Origin: an uncultured Sulfitobacter sp. | Lineage (GTDB): Bacteria; Pseudomonadota; Alphaproteobacteria; Rhodobacterales; Rhodobacteraceae | NCBI GenBank assembly: GCA_947501805.1 | Contig: CANMXJ010000005.1 | Location: 186,001-250,000, forward strand | Length of the DNA stretch: 64,000 nucleotides | Reading direction: 5' to 3' | Part shown: one piece after another, positions 16,721 through 24,817 of the stretch | How the letters are laid out: every line of letters begins with the position of its first letter | Position numbering within the stretch: the first letter of the stretch is position 1 | Position numbers and translations under genes: made by a program | Notes under the pieces: generated by a model | Seen by the model: only the letters and a program-made list of their open reading frames with translations | Database searches by the model: none | What the model was told of the DNA's origin: nothing

Positions 16721-17354
16721 TCACAAATGCTGTTTGAGATGACGCAGGTCGCGGTTCATCGCCAGCGCGGCGGCCTCTGCATCAAATTCTGATGCCCTGT
16801 CGTATTCTGCAAACCAATGCCTTGTATGCGGATAGTCAAAAGCGGTGTAATCACATCCTGATTTTTTCGATCGCGCGTTCCATGTTTCTTCGACTAGATG
16901 TACTGACCCAAGGGTCAATTTCGGCAAAATGCGCGAGTAAACTTGCATCGCATTGCGAGAAGTCCCCCGCACGTGCTGCGTCGTATAGAATTGTTGCCGC
17001 AACATTGTAGCGAGGCCTTTGAGATAGCCAGACGGCCCAATGCCCACCCATGGGAAATCCGACGACTCCTACTCTGTTTCTCTTTGATCCAGCCAGATCA
17101 CAAAGGGATGTGATATCAGCATCAAGTGTTTTGTACATGGGGATGCGTCGTGACTGCGCCCGAAGTCTGCACGCATCTGCTTCGGTGTTAGCTGTCTGAC
17201 CGTCAAACAAATCCGCGAGCCCGACAATGTATCCGGCGCGCGCAAGTGATGATCCGTATGTGCGAAACGAGTCCGTCAAACCCCACCAAGAGTGTATGAT
17301 CAGAACTGCCCCTTCCGGCGTTGCATCGGGCAAAATCGTTTCCATGTTCTGCAT
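16721..17354 (-). pseudogene. Decayed dienelactone hydrolase
   Basis: Two overlapping reading frames together make one dienelactone hydrolase-family protein. The first (from 17354) covers the N-terminal alpha/beta-hydrolase part (AVLIIHSWWGLTDSFR, GLADLFDGQTA). It continues to LAHFAEIDPW and then hits a stop at 16851-16853. The second frame continues the fold with the C-terminal histidine motif (YPHTRHWFAEYDR) to 16721. The frame switch falls at or beside a run of six A residues (minus strand) near 16865. The nucleophile elbow reads GFPMGGHWA, with Pro where this family has Cys or Ser. The loss of the nucleophile in addition to the frameshift argues for a real pseudogene and not only a sequencing error. 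The intact family cleaves dienelactones or related esters. Confidence 0.75.
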
Positions 17355-17538
17355 CTCCCAAAAACATTAAAAAGGAGGGGTGCGGTTCAGCCAAGGTAGT
17401 GTTGCCATGATCTTGGCCGCCAGTTTCGCTCACTATGAGAGTGGAGGCGTTATTCTGCATGGTTACATCTGCCTTTCCCGCAGGCTTTCCATACGCCTTT
17501 CTGATATAGTGAATTATTATCTAAATTGGACGGAACCG

Positions 17539-17676
17539 ATGATGGATGAAGAGAAAAAGGAACGCCGCGACCCGGTTTCTATGGTTGGTCCGTACGCGCG
17601 CATTCGGATCATCATTGCGATCATCTGCATTTTTATCGCGCTTGCCGTGATATGCGTTCGCACTTTCCGTGGCTGA
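17539..17676 (+). CDS. Small single-span membrane protein
   Basis: A 45-aa open frame starting with tandem ATG codons. Residues 1-21 are charged (MDEEKKERRDPVSMVGPYARIR), followed by one hydrophobic helix (IIIAIICIFIALAVICV) and a short basic end, giving a classic single-pass inner-membrane topology. A GACGGAAC sequence just upstream is a modest ribosome-binding site. I do not recognise a family. It is too short for certainty, but the sharp charged/hydrophobic partition supports a real gene. Confidence 0.5.
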   Translation: MMDEEKKERRDPVSMVGPYARIRIIIAIICIFIALAVICVRTFRG

Positions 17677-17826
17677 TGCGTCAAAGAATATGGCAGATGT
17701 GTATAGCGAGTCTAAGTTATTGAAACAATTTCAGAATTCCGAAAAAGTCTGTGCCATGTGGGGCATGACCCTTGAAACCGTGCTTTGCGACGCAGCCCAA
17801 AGGCCGCGGAAGGACCAGCCGTGCTG

Positions 17827-18747
17827 TCAGATTGGCCCGGCACGCCCTTGAGCAGTTGATGATCTTTCCTCGGATGCGCGCGCGATCTGTGCGGCCATTG
17901 CAAAGGCACCTTCCAATGCGCTGCCTTTTGGCGAATGTAGGTTCGCCGTGATGTAGTCGGGCAAATAGCGTGCGTAATGCGGACCAACACCGCCCGCCAA
18001 AGACAGTACGTCACCTTTGGCAAAGCCAAGTGTTGCAAGCGCTCTCTCGATAAAAGCTGCCCCTTGTGCCATCAGTTCCAATGCCAGAACGTCACTCTCG
18101 CAGGCGGCTTCGACAACATCTTTCGCAAGGGCCGCATAATCACCCGGAGATGCCTTTGCGCTGAAATGGATCGTGGGGACTAGCCCGCCATTGGCTTGAA
18201 GGGCAGAACGACTGAGGGGAGTATGAGGGCGCAGACCCTCGTGGGCTAGTAGTGCTTCCTCAAGTAACCGGTGCCCCAGCCAAGCGCCCGAAGCATGATC
18301 GGATAGATCAAATCCCCAACCACCAACAGTGTCTATTTGCGACCCTGTCTGGCGCGCAATAATGGTTCCAGTCCCCAGTGCCACCACGTACCCGTCCACA
18401 TCACCCAAGACACCGCGCACCGATGTGGGGCGGTCACCGGTCACGCGGAAACGCCCATAGGGTAACACTTTGGTCACGGCTTCTACCTCAACCATCGAAT
18501 GTGCACCCGCCACGCCAAGGTGTGCTGTGATGCGGCTGTTCGGGATGGTATCAAGCCCCGCCAGTTGCAAGGCGTCTGAAATGGCACCGGTCAGATTGGC
18601 GATTGCCCCGTCAAAATCGCTTTGGATGTTGCCGGGCCCGCCACAGGTTCGGGCCAGTATGCCGCGCTCAAGCGTTCCGGCGCAGGCACGGCATCCTGTT
18701 CCACCACCATCAGCGGCCACTAGGACAGTTTCGTTCGAGCTGTTCAT
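17827..18747 (-). CDS. BadF/BadG-type ATPase, probable N-acetylglucosamine or glucosamine kinase
   Basis: A 306-aa member of the BadF/BadG/BcrA/BcrD ATPase family with the actin-like fold. The first phosphate motif is AADGGGTGCRA (residues about 11-21), followed by GGPGN and by LGVAGAHS. The second phosphate region reads VALGTGTIIA, followed by GGWGFDLSDHASGAWLGHRLLEEAL, and the adenosine motif is LAGGVGPHYA. Stand-alone members of this length in Proteobacteria are usually amino-sugar kinases that use ATP to phosphorylate the 6-hydroxyl. No sugar transporter or NagA/NagB gene is adjacent, so the substrate is inferred from family resemblance only. It appears to be transcribed alone. Confidence 0.75.
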   Translation of the reverse strand: MNSSNETVLVAADGGGTGCRACAGTLERGILARTCGGPGNIQSDFDGAIANLTGAISDALQLAGLDTIPNSRITAHLGVAGAHSMVEVEAVTKVLPYGRFRVTGDRPTSVRGVLGDVDGYVVALGTGTIIARQTGSQIDTVGGWGFDLSDHASGAWLGHRLLEEALLAHEGLRPHTPLSRSALQANGGLVPTIHFSAKASPGDYAALAKDVVEAACESDVLALELMAQGAAFIERALATLGFAKGDVLSLAGGVGPHYARYLPDYITANLHSPKGSALEGAFAMAAQIARASEERSSTAQGRAGPI

Positions 18748-18820
18748 GCCGCTATCCTACGTCAGTAAGGATGCTTTCGCATAGATGATTGTACGGCCTA
18801 TTACGTGCCCCTAGACCGGA

Positions 18821-19348
18821 TTACAGGGATGCGGCGGCGCGGCTTGCCTGATCATATTGCCCTGACATCGCACGCAAGCCCGCTGCGATCTCGCGCAGAT
18901 CATCGCCATTGGTGTCCATGCGGTTTAATCCGTCCAGAAAACACGTCTTGCGGATGGTGCGGTAGGCTTCGCACAAGGCGGCTCCGTCTTCCGATGTGCT
19001 GTAAAAGACTTCCTTGCCGCGCTTTTCGGCATCCAGCAGACCGGATTTCAGCAACTTGCGTAGGGCATAATTGACAGTATGGGTATCTTCGATGTTCAGC
19101 AAAAAACAGATGTCGGTCAGGCGTTTTGCACGGCCTCGATGATTTGTATTGTGCAGGACCAGAATTTCGAGGGGTGTCAAATCGGCATTGCCTGCTGCGG
19201 CCATGCAGCGCGACATCCAGCGGGTAAAGGCATTGTATGCGATGATCATCCCGTATTCGAGTTCTGACGCTTCCCACCCATCACCTTCGGCGAGATGTCT
19301 TGACGATACGATGCGCCGTTCGGGCAGGGGTTTGGAACGTTCAGACAT
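18821..19348 (-). CDS. MarR-like winged-helix transcription regulator
   Basis: A 175-aa protein with a winged helix-turn-helix core at about residues 55-125: LTPLEILVLHNTNHRG, then RLTDICFLLNIEDTHTVNYALRKLLKSGLLDAEKRGKEVFYSTSEDG. Helical ends suitable for dimerisation flank it. This layout is typical of MarR-type regulators. It is transcribed alone. The Hint-protein gene lies divergently about 350 bp away, so the region between them may be its target by the common divergent-regulator rule. No ligand can be predicted. Confidence 0.75.
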   Translation of the reverse strand: MSERSKPLPERRIVSSRHLAEGDGWEASELEYGMIIAYNAFTRWMSRCMAAAGNADLTPLEILVLHNTNHRGRAKRLTDICFLLNIEDTHTVNYALRKLLKSGLLDAEKRGKEVFYSTSEDGAALCEAYRTIRKTCFLDGLNRMDTNGDDLREIAAGLRAMSGQYDQASRAAASL

Positions 19349-19521
19349 AGGACCTCACTGATTAAGAAGGTGAAACGCTAGCAATTTGTCTGCGAATTGC
19401 AAGCATAAGAGATGTTTTCAGCGCGTTCGGGTGACATAATTGCTGTTGTAAAGGGAGGACGAGCATCACGGATGCCGCTTTGTGTGGGATGACGTCGGGT
19501 CAGGAGGGGAAGCGGCGTATG

Positions 19522-19593
19522 TCAACATGTTGAGTGAAAGAGGACGATCAGCCGCAATATGTGCATTTCCCGCATCGCGGGCATTTCACATAT
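19522..19593. promoter_or_regulatory. Two dyad-symmetric elements upstream of the Hint gene
   Basis: Within the 353-bp gap between the MarR-like gene and the Hint gene there is a perfect 12-bp palindrome, TCAACATGTTGA (19522-19533). A nested dyad follows at 19557-19593, with outer arms ATATGTG / CACATAT and inner arms CCCGC / GCGGG. They lie 110-180 bp before the Hint start and could be operators or a cruciform/hairpin structure. The rest of the gap shows no gene. Confidence 0.5.
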
Positions 19594-19701
19594 GGGAGAA
19601 ATTGCAACAGCTTGGAATCTGACACAAATCGCCCCCTTCCAACGTGAGTCCGGCTTTGTTAACGTTTCCTTAATAAAAAACTGAGGCAGGCAGAACGAGC
19701 A

Positions 19702-20778
19702 ATGAAAACGGGCTTTAAGGGCACGTTTGTCATCAGCTGGTCGCAAACAGAAATAGACGGCCTTGATGCCGCTCCGGTGCAATCCCTCAACGTAGGGGCT
19801 GCTTGGGCGTGGCGCGGGGATGCCATCCGGGTGGATGGACCGAATGATGTATTGCGACTGGATCAGGCAGACGGCGCAGATAAACTTCGCAAACGTGCTG
19901 CACGCATGGTGCATCGTCTTGTCGGGGCAGCATTGGAAACGCAGGCACCTGCACTAACAGAGCAGGAACAGGACGCGCTGGACGCGTCACCTCTCATGGA
20001 CAATAGTTTTGTCGTGACTGACGGTGGGCGCAGCTACACTGTGACTTTGATCGAGGTTGGAGGTGGCAGTCAGCCCTTGCTCATGTTCCTTGATGAAATT
20101 CCGCCACGCGACTGCGATCTGTGGATCGTGCATCACACGCTTGGCTCCACGCCGGAAGACGCCCATTCGGAAGGCAGCGGCGGCGTGATCTGTTTCACTC
20201 CGGGTACCCGTATCATGACGCCCGAAGGATTGATGCTGATCGAAGATTTGCGTGAGGGTGATCAGGTGCAGACCAAGGACAACGGGGCTCAGTCGATCCA
20301 GTGGATTGGGAGTCGGCGCATGACAGGAGCCCGTTTGTTTGCGATGCCCAAGCTGCGGCCTGTGCGGATATCTGCAGGGTTTTTTGGCGATGACCAGCCG
20401 GATGAGGACCTTGTCGTATCACCTGAACACCGCATCCTGATGCAAGGGGCTGTCGCACAGGATTTGTTCAACACGCCAGAAGTGTTGGTCGCCGCCAAAG
20501 ACCTGATCAATGGTGATACTGTCACTGTCGATTTGAAAATGCGCGAAGTGACCTATGTGCATCTGCTGTTTGACCGTCATCAGGTGATGTGGGCAAATGG
20601 TGTCGAGACAGAAAGCTTCCATCCCGCGTCTGCAGCACTTGGTTCTCTGGATGAAGTGGACCGGATGCGGCTTTTGGCGACCCATCCGGAGCTGGAATAT
20701 GATCCGCATACCTACGGAAGTTTTGCGCGCCGTAACCTTTCAGCGTCAGAAGCGGCAATCCTGAATCACGCGGCCTGA
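19702..20778 (+). CDS. Hint-domain protein
   Basis: A 358-aa protein with a Hint (hedgehog/intein) module at about residues 165-310. The nucleophilic Cys starts CFTPGTRIMTPEG, the block B histidine is in SPEHRILM, and the C-terminal part reads YVHLLFDRHQVMWANGVETESFHP. The first 165 residues form an unassigned domain that ends in a Gly/Ser-rich linker just before the Cys. Such proteins are frequent in roseobacters, often linked to secretion or surface proteins, and the Hint module can cleave the bond before its Cys. No typical C-terminal intein Asn/Ser-Thr-Cys junction or C-extein is visible, so splicing is unlikely and N-terminal cleavage is more plausible (inference). Transcription ends at the palindromes after 20778. 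Confidence 0.85.
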   Translation: MKTGFKGTFVISWSQTEIDGLDAAPVQSLNVGAAWAWRGDAIRVDGPNDVLRLDQADGADKLRKRAARMVHRLVGAALETQAPALTEQEQDALDASPLMDNSFVVTDGGRSYTVTLIEVGGGSQPLLMFLDEIPPRDCDLWIVHHTLGSTPEDAHSEGSGGVICFTPGTRIMTPEGLMLIEDLREGDQVQTKDNGAQSIQWIGSRRMTGARLFAMPKLRPVRISAGFFGDDQPDEDLVVSPEHRILMQGAVAQDLFNTPEVLVAAKDLINGDTVTVDLKMREVTYVHLLFDRHQVMWANGVETESFHPASAALGSLDEVDRMRLLATHPELEYDPHTYGSFARRNLSASEAAILNHAA

Positions 20779-20779
20779 C

Positions 20780-20823
20780 CCAATTCCTTGCAAGGAATTG
20801 GTCCAGACTTCTGAAAAGTCTGG
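20780..20823. terminator. Twin palindromes between convergent genes
   Basis: A perfect 22-bp palindrome (arms CCAATTCCTTG / CAAGGAATTGG, 20780-20801) is followed at once by a hairpin with arms CCAGACTT / AAGTCTGG and a 5-nt loop (20803-20823). It lies between the Hint gene and the convergent tlpA gene, so a bidirectional terminator is the simplest reading. The compact double structure also looks like an extragenic repeat that may recur elsewhere in the genome. Confidence 0.6.
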
Positions 20824-20838
20824 CACCGGTTGTGTTTG

Positions 20839-21408
20839 TTAGCTGTCGTTGCGGCTTTCGATCAGGGATTTGATAATCGCCTTGGCACTGTCGCTGTCCC
20901 ATTTTGCATCCCCGCGCAGACGGGCAATCTCGCGCCCTTCCGGATCAATAACAACAGTAATGGGCAATCCGAATACGCCCATCTGGGCAGCAAGTGCCTG
21001 CTTGGGGTCTTGATGGCGTGGCAGACTGTCGATGCCTGCTTCAGCAAAGAACTTGATGATCCCTTCAGGCGAGTTTCGCCCGGTGGCAATTGTCAGCACT
21101 TCAAAATCATCTCCGCCAAACTCTTTTTGCAGCGTATTCAGTTGCGGCATTTCCTTGCGGCACGGCGCACACCATGTGGCCCAGAAATTCACCAACATGT
21201 ATTTACCGCGATACGCTTCAAGGGTTGTGGTTCCCGCGTCATCTTCCAGAAAAAACGCGGCATCCGAAGTTGCCTGTGGCGTGCTGTGCACAACAAGTTT
21301 TTTCATATCGCCAGTGCGCAGGGACACAATGTCTGGCCCGCCCGCAATCGCAGCATTTGCACCTGCCAAGAGGGCCGTATACATCAGGCCAAGCAACAAT
21401 TTTCTCAT
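20839..21408 (-). CDS. TlpA-like periplasmic thiol-disulfide oxidoreductase
   Basis: A 189-aa thioredoxin-fold protein. A signal peptide ([22 protein letters not shown]) precedes the fold, and the redox motif is [14 protein letters not shown] with WCAPC. The later [15 protein letters not shown] supplies the cis-proline loop. TlpA-type proteins reduce or oxidise disulfides of periplasmic partners such as cytochrome c or copper-site assembly factors. The gene is divergent from argH with only 22 bp between the start codons. Its promoter must therefore overlap argH or its leader. Confidence 0.85.
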   Translation of the reverse strand: MRKLLLGLMYTALLAGANAAIAGGPDIVSLRTGDMKKLVVHSTPQATSDAAFFLEDDAGTTTLEAYRGKYMLVNFWATWCAPCRKEMPQLNTLQKEFGGDDFEVLTIATGRNSPEGIIKFFAEAGIDSLPRHQDPKQALAAQMGVFGLPITVVIDPEGREIARLRGDAKWDSDSAKAIIKSLIESRNDS

Positions 21409-21430
21409 CTGTCCCTCCGAGGGTTTTAAA

Positions 21431-22822
21431 ATGACTGATCAGACATCCAACAAAATGTGGGGCGGCCGCTTTGCTGCGGGTCCAGATGCCATTATGGAGG
21501 CAATTAATGCCTCTATCAGCTTTGACAAGCGGATGGCATCACAGGATATCGCAGGGTCGCGCGCGCACGCCGCGATGTTGGCCGCGACAGGCATCATCAC
21601 TGATAGCGATGCAGAAGCCATACGGGAAGGCTTGCTCACGATCTTGTCAGAGATCGAAGATGGGACGTTTGAATATTCCACCGCGCTTGAGGACATCCAC
21701 ATGAACGTGGAAGCGCGTTTGAAAGAAGTAATTGGAGAACCGGCAGGGCGTTTGCACACGGGGCGGTCACGCAATGATCAGGTGGCGACGGACTTCAAAT
21801 TGTGGGTGCGCGATCAGTTGGACGCCTTTGAAGGAGGTCTCGTTGCACTTATTCAAGCGCTTCTCGGACAGGCCGAAGCGGGGGCCGATTGGGTCATGCC
21901 CGGTTTCACCCACTTGCAGACTGCGCAACCGGTGACATGGGGACACCATATGATGGCTTACGTTGAAATGTTCGGCCGTGATTTGTCGCGAGTGCGCGAT
22001 GCGCGCAAGCGAATGAACGAAAGCCCGCTGGGCGCAGCGGCCCTTGCGGGCACGTCCTTTCCGATTGACCGCGACATGACGGCGCAGGCCCTTGGCTTTG
22101 ATCGTCCTGCTGCCAATTCGCTGGATGCTGTGGCAGATCGCGATTTTGCACTGGAATTCCTTGGTGCGGCCAGCATTTGCGCAATGCACCTCAGCCGTTT
22201 TTCTGAAGAACTGGTGATCTGGTCTTCTGCACAATTCCGTTTTGTGGCCCTGTCAGATCGGTTCTCGACCGGATCGTCGATTATGCCACAAAAGAAGAAC
22301 CCGGATGCGGCAGAGCTGATCCGCGCGAAGGTGGGGCGGATCTTTGGTGCGAACACCGCACTGATGATGGTGATGAAAGGGCTGCCGCTGACCTATTCCA
22401 AGGACATGCAAGAAGATAAAGAACAGGTCTTTGACGCCGCCGACAACCTGATGTTGGCATTGGCGGCAATGGAGGGCATGGTGCGTGACATGACGGGCCA
22501 ACGCGAGAACCTTGCAGCTGCAGCGGGCAGCGGTTTCTCGACAGCCACGGATCTGGCGGACTGGCTTGTGCGGGTGCTCGGCTTGCCATTTCGCGATGCA
22601 CACCACATCACCGGATCGCTGGTTGGTATGGCGGAAAAGGCCGGGTGTGACCTGCCTGACCTGACACTTGAGCAGATGAAATCGGTTCATGCTGACATTA
22701 CCGCAGATGTTTTTGACATCCTTGGAGTGGAAAATTCGGTGAACTCGCGTATGTCTTACGGAGGAACCGCGCCAATGCAGGTGCGCGCACAGATCAAACG
22801 CTGGAAAGGTGTGCTGGCATGA
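21431..22822 (+). CDS. argH: Argininosuccinate lyase
   Basis: A 463-aa enzyme that splits argininosuccinate into arginine and fumarate, the last step of arginine synthesis. It belongs to the fumarase/aspartase superfamily. The start [14 protein letters not shown], the substrate motif [28 protein letters not shown] and the signature [15 protein letters not shown] with its catalytic Ser are all present. The length matches the family. ATG at 21431 is chosen because MWGGRF is normally within the first dozen residues and GAGGG lies upstream. Its stop overlaps the start of the next small lipoprotein gene by 4 nt, heading a run that leads to lysA. Confidence 0.95.
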   Translation: MTDQTSNKMWGGRFAAGPDAIMEAINASISFDKRMASQDIAGSRAHAAMLAATGIITDSDAEAIREGLLTILSEIEDGTFEYSTALEDIHMNVEARLKEVIGEPAGRLHTGRSRNDQVATDFKLWVRDQLDAFEGGLVALIQALLGQAEAGADWVMPGFTHLQTAQPVTWGHHMMAYVEMFGRDLSRVRDARKRMNESPLGAAALAGTSFPIDRDMTAQALGFDRPAANSLDAVADRDFALEFLGAASICAMHLSRFSEELVIWSSAQFRFVALSDRFSTGSSIMPQKKNPDAAELIRAKVGRIFGANTALMMVMKGLPLTYSKDMQEDKEQVFDAADNLMLALAAMEGMVRDMTGQRENLAAAAGSGFSTATDLADWLVRVLGLPFRDAHHITGSLVGMAEKAGCDLPDLTLEQMKSVHADITADVFDILGVENSVNSRMSYGGTAPMQVRAQIKRWKGVLA

Positions 22823-22998
22823 AATGGAGTTTGGCTTTCGGGCTAATCGCAGGCCTTGCGGCATGTGGCGCAGACGGAGAACCGGTGCAGCCAACGCGCA
22901 ATGCGACCATTACATTGTCGGACAGCGGGGCGTCTGTGTCCGGCCAAGTCGGCATGCGGCAAGGTCCATTCGCCGTCACGGTCGGATTGGCACTTTGA
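22819..22998 (+). CDS. Small lipoprotein between argH and lysA
   Basis: A 59-aa lipoprotein precursor: [16 protein letters not shown] has a lipobox (LAAC) at residues 13-16, followed by a short polar mature part ending in [11 protein letters not shown]. The ATG overlaps the argH stop (ATGA), which points to translational coupling. Small lipoproteins next to lysA or dapF are common in Proteobacteria (the LptM/YifL type), but the mature part here has no clear LptM sequence, so the function is left open. Confidence 0.7.
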   Translation: MKWSLAFGLIAGLAACGADGEPVQPTRNATITLSDSGASVSGQVGMRQGPFAVTVGLAL

Positions 22999-23165
22999 TG
23001 CGCGGACTTCTTATCGCTTCAGTCTTTGCTTTGTCCGCTTGTGGTGGCCCTAACCCGAGTGATCGCGGCGCGGGGAAATCCGACACCCGACAACAGCCAA
23101 GCAATTATACCCCCGGCGTTCACGTTTCGGGGCACGTCAACGTCGGCGTTGTCAGGAGCTTTTGA
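22998..23165 (+). CDS. Second small lipoprotein between argH and lysA
   Basis: A 55-aa lipoprotein precursor with a signal ([15 protein letters not shown]) and lipobox LSAC, followed by GGPNPSDRG and a polar tail ending YTPGVHVSGHVNVGVVRSF. Its ATG overlaps the previous stop (TGATG), so three genes in a row are translationally linked to argH. The mature part resembles that of the preceding lipoprotein only in length and in a Val/Gly-rich end. The function is unknown. Confidence 0.65.
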   Translation: MRGLLIASVFALSACGGPNPSDRGAGKSDTRQQPSNYTPGVHVSGHVNVGVVRSF

Positions 23166-23166
23166 G

Positions 23167-23484
23167 ATGTCCCCCTTGCGCATGATTTTCCTCGCCCTTG
23201 CGATCTGGGGCGCGATCCATCCGATGTATTATTTCATCACGTGGTTCAATCAAAACGGCTATGACATCATGGCAATGGTGGATGCGTGGCATGTGAATGC
23301 CGCCGCCAGTGGTCTGGTCTGGGATTTGACGATTGCGGCAGTCACGCTGACGATCTGGATCATCGCCGAAGTTGCCGTGCGGCGCAACTGGCTGGCGCTG
23401 ATCGCCATTCCGGCCACATTTTGCATCGGGGTAAGCTGTGGCTTGCCGCTTTACCTCTTTCTTCGGACAGCGCCTGTTAAATAG
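23167..23484 (+). CDS. DUF2834 small membrane protein
   Basis: A 105-aa protein with three predicted membrane spans: MIFLALAIWGAIHPMYYFITWF, LTIAAVTLTIWIIAEVAV and LIAIPATFCIGVSCGLPLYLFLRT. The FNQNGYDIMAMVDAWHVN segment between the first two is typical of DUF2834. The start is 1 nt after the preceding lipoprotein stop, so it belongs to the argH-lysA operon. The biochemical role is unknown. Confidence 0.75.
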   Translation: MSPLRMIFLALAIWGAIHPMYYFITWFNQNGYDIMAMVDAWHVNAAASGLVWDLTIAAVTLTIWIIAEVAVRRNWLALIAIPATFCIGVSCGLPLYLFLRTAPVK

Positions 23485-23515
23485 GGCGGAATTGAGTTTA
23501 AGGGCCAAGTGAAAT

Positions 23516-24781
23516 ATGGATCATTTCCTCTATCGTGACGGTGCGCTTTTTGCCGAGGACGTTGCCATTGCAGAGATTGCAGCGGCTGTGGGCACGCCGT
23601 TTTACGTCTATTCCACCGCGACATTGCTGCGCCATTTCAGGGCGTTCGATGAGGCGCTGGAAGGGATGGACCATTTGGTCTGTTATGCAATGAAAGCAAA
23701 CTCCAATCAGGCCGTGCTGAAAACCCTGGCACAAGCGGGGGCTGGCATGGATGTGGTATCGGGTGGTGAATACCGCCGGGCCCGTGCGGCAGGCGTTCCC
23801 GGTGATCGCATTGTTTTCTCGGGCGTGGGCAAGACCCGCGATGAAATCCGCCTTGCGCTTGAAGGGGGCATACGGCAGTTCAACGTCGAGAGCGAGCCGG
23901 AGATGATCATCCTCGACGCGATTGCACAGGAACTGGGTGTTGTCGCGCCGATCACTGTACGTGTGAACCCGGATGTGGACGCCAAAACCCACGCCAAAAT
24001 CGCAACAGGCAAATCCGAGAACAAATTCGGCATCCCGATTGCCCGTGCGCGTGAAGTCTACGCTATGGCGGCCACGATGAAAGGTCTGGACGTGATCGGC
24101 ATCGACGTGCACATCGGATCGCAACTGACCGATCTGACGCCTTATGAACAGGCCTATCAAAAGGTTGCGGAACTTACGCAAACATTGCGCGATGACGGTC
24201 ATACCATCACACGCCTTGATCTGGGTGGCGGCCTTGGCATCCCCTATGAGCGGAGCAATGCCGATCCGCCGCTGCCTTCGGATTACGGGGCAATGGTCAA
24301 ACGCACGCTGGGACATCTTGACTGTGAGATCGAAATTGAACCGGGGCGTCTGATTGCGGGTAATGCGGGATTGATGGTTAGCGAAGTGATCTATGTGAAG
24401 TCCGGCGAGGGACGTGACTTCTTGATCATCGACGGCGCGATGAATGACCTGATCCGTCCTGCCATGTATGATGCGCACCACGATATTATTCCGGTGATCG
24501 AACCAGCAGCAGGAATAGAGCCACAGCCCATCGACATTGTCGGGCCGGTTTGCGAATCCGGTGATACTTTCGCCAAACAACGCCTCATGCCTCCGCTGGC
24601 TGCGGGAGATCTAGTCGCTTTCCGATCTGCCGGAGCATATGGTGCAGTGATGGCGTCGGAGTACAATTCGCGCCCGCTGATCCCCGAAGTTTTGGTGAAA
24701 GACGATCAATTCGCGGTTATCCGCGCACGTCCAACCTTTGACGAAATGATAAATCGCGATACCATCCCAGAATGGTTGTGA
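23516..24781 (+). CDS. lysA: Diaminopimelate decarboxylase
   Basis: A 421-aa PLP enzyme that decarboxylates meso-diaminopimelate to lysine. The PLP lysine is in VCYAMKANSNQ, and the HIGSQ motif and the glycine-rich LDLGGGLGIPY loop follow. GPVCESGDTFA supplies the C-terminal active-site Cys, and SAGAYGAVMASEYNSRP completes the active site. The length matches the family. It lies 31 nt after the DUF2834 gene and ends the argH-led run. Amino-acid synthesis genes for arginine and lysine are thus co-transcribed with envelope lipoproteins. Confidence 0.95.
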   Translation: MDHFLYRDGALFAEDVAIAEIAAAVGTPFYVYSTATLLRHFRAFDEALEGMDHLVCYAMKANSNQAVLKTLAQAGAGMDVVSGGEYRRARAAGVPGDRIVFSGVGKTRDEIRLALEGGIRQFNVESEPEMIILDAIAQELGVVAPITVRVNPDVDAKTHAKIATGKSENKFGIPIARAREVYAMAATMKGLDVIGIDVHIGSQLTDLTPYEQAYQKVAELTQTLRDDGHTITRLDLGGGLGIPYERSNADPPLPSDYGAMVKRTLGHLDCEIEIEPGRLIAGNAGLMVSEVIYVKSGEGRDFLIIDGAMNDLIRPAMYDAHHDIIPVIEPAAGIEPQPIDIVGPVCESGDTFAKQRLMPPLAAGDLVAFRSAGAYGAVMASEYNSRPLIPEVLVKDDQFAVIRARPTFDEMINRDTIPEWL

Positions 24782-24817
24782 CGCTATCGTGCCGCGCACC
24801 ATGAAGGAGCAGGTTTG

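Noticed and set aside
23498..24580. Minus-strand frame of 360 codons opposite lysA
   Set aside because: lysA shows all PLP-enzyme motifs; the antisense frame is rich in His/Arg/Gln, as expected from a shadow frame of GC-rich coding DNA.
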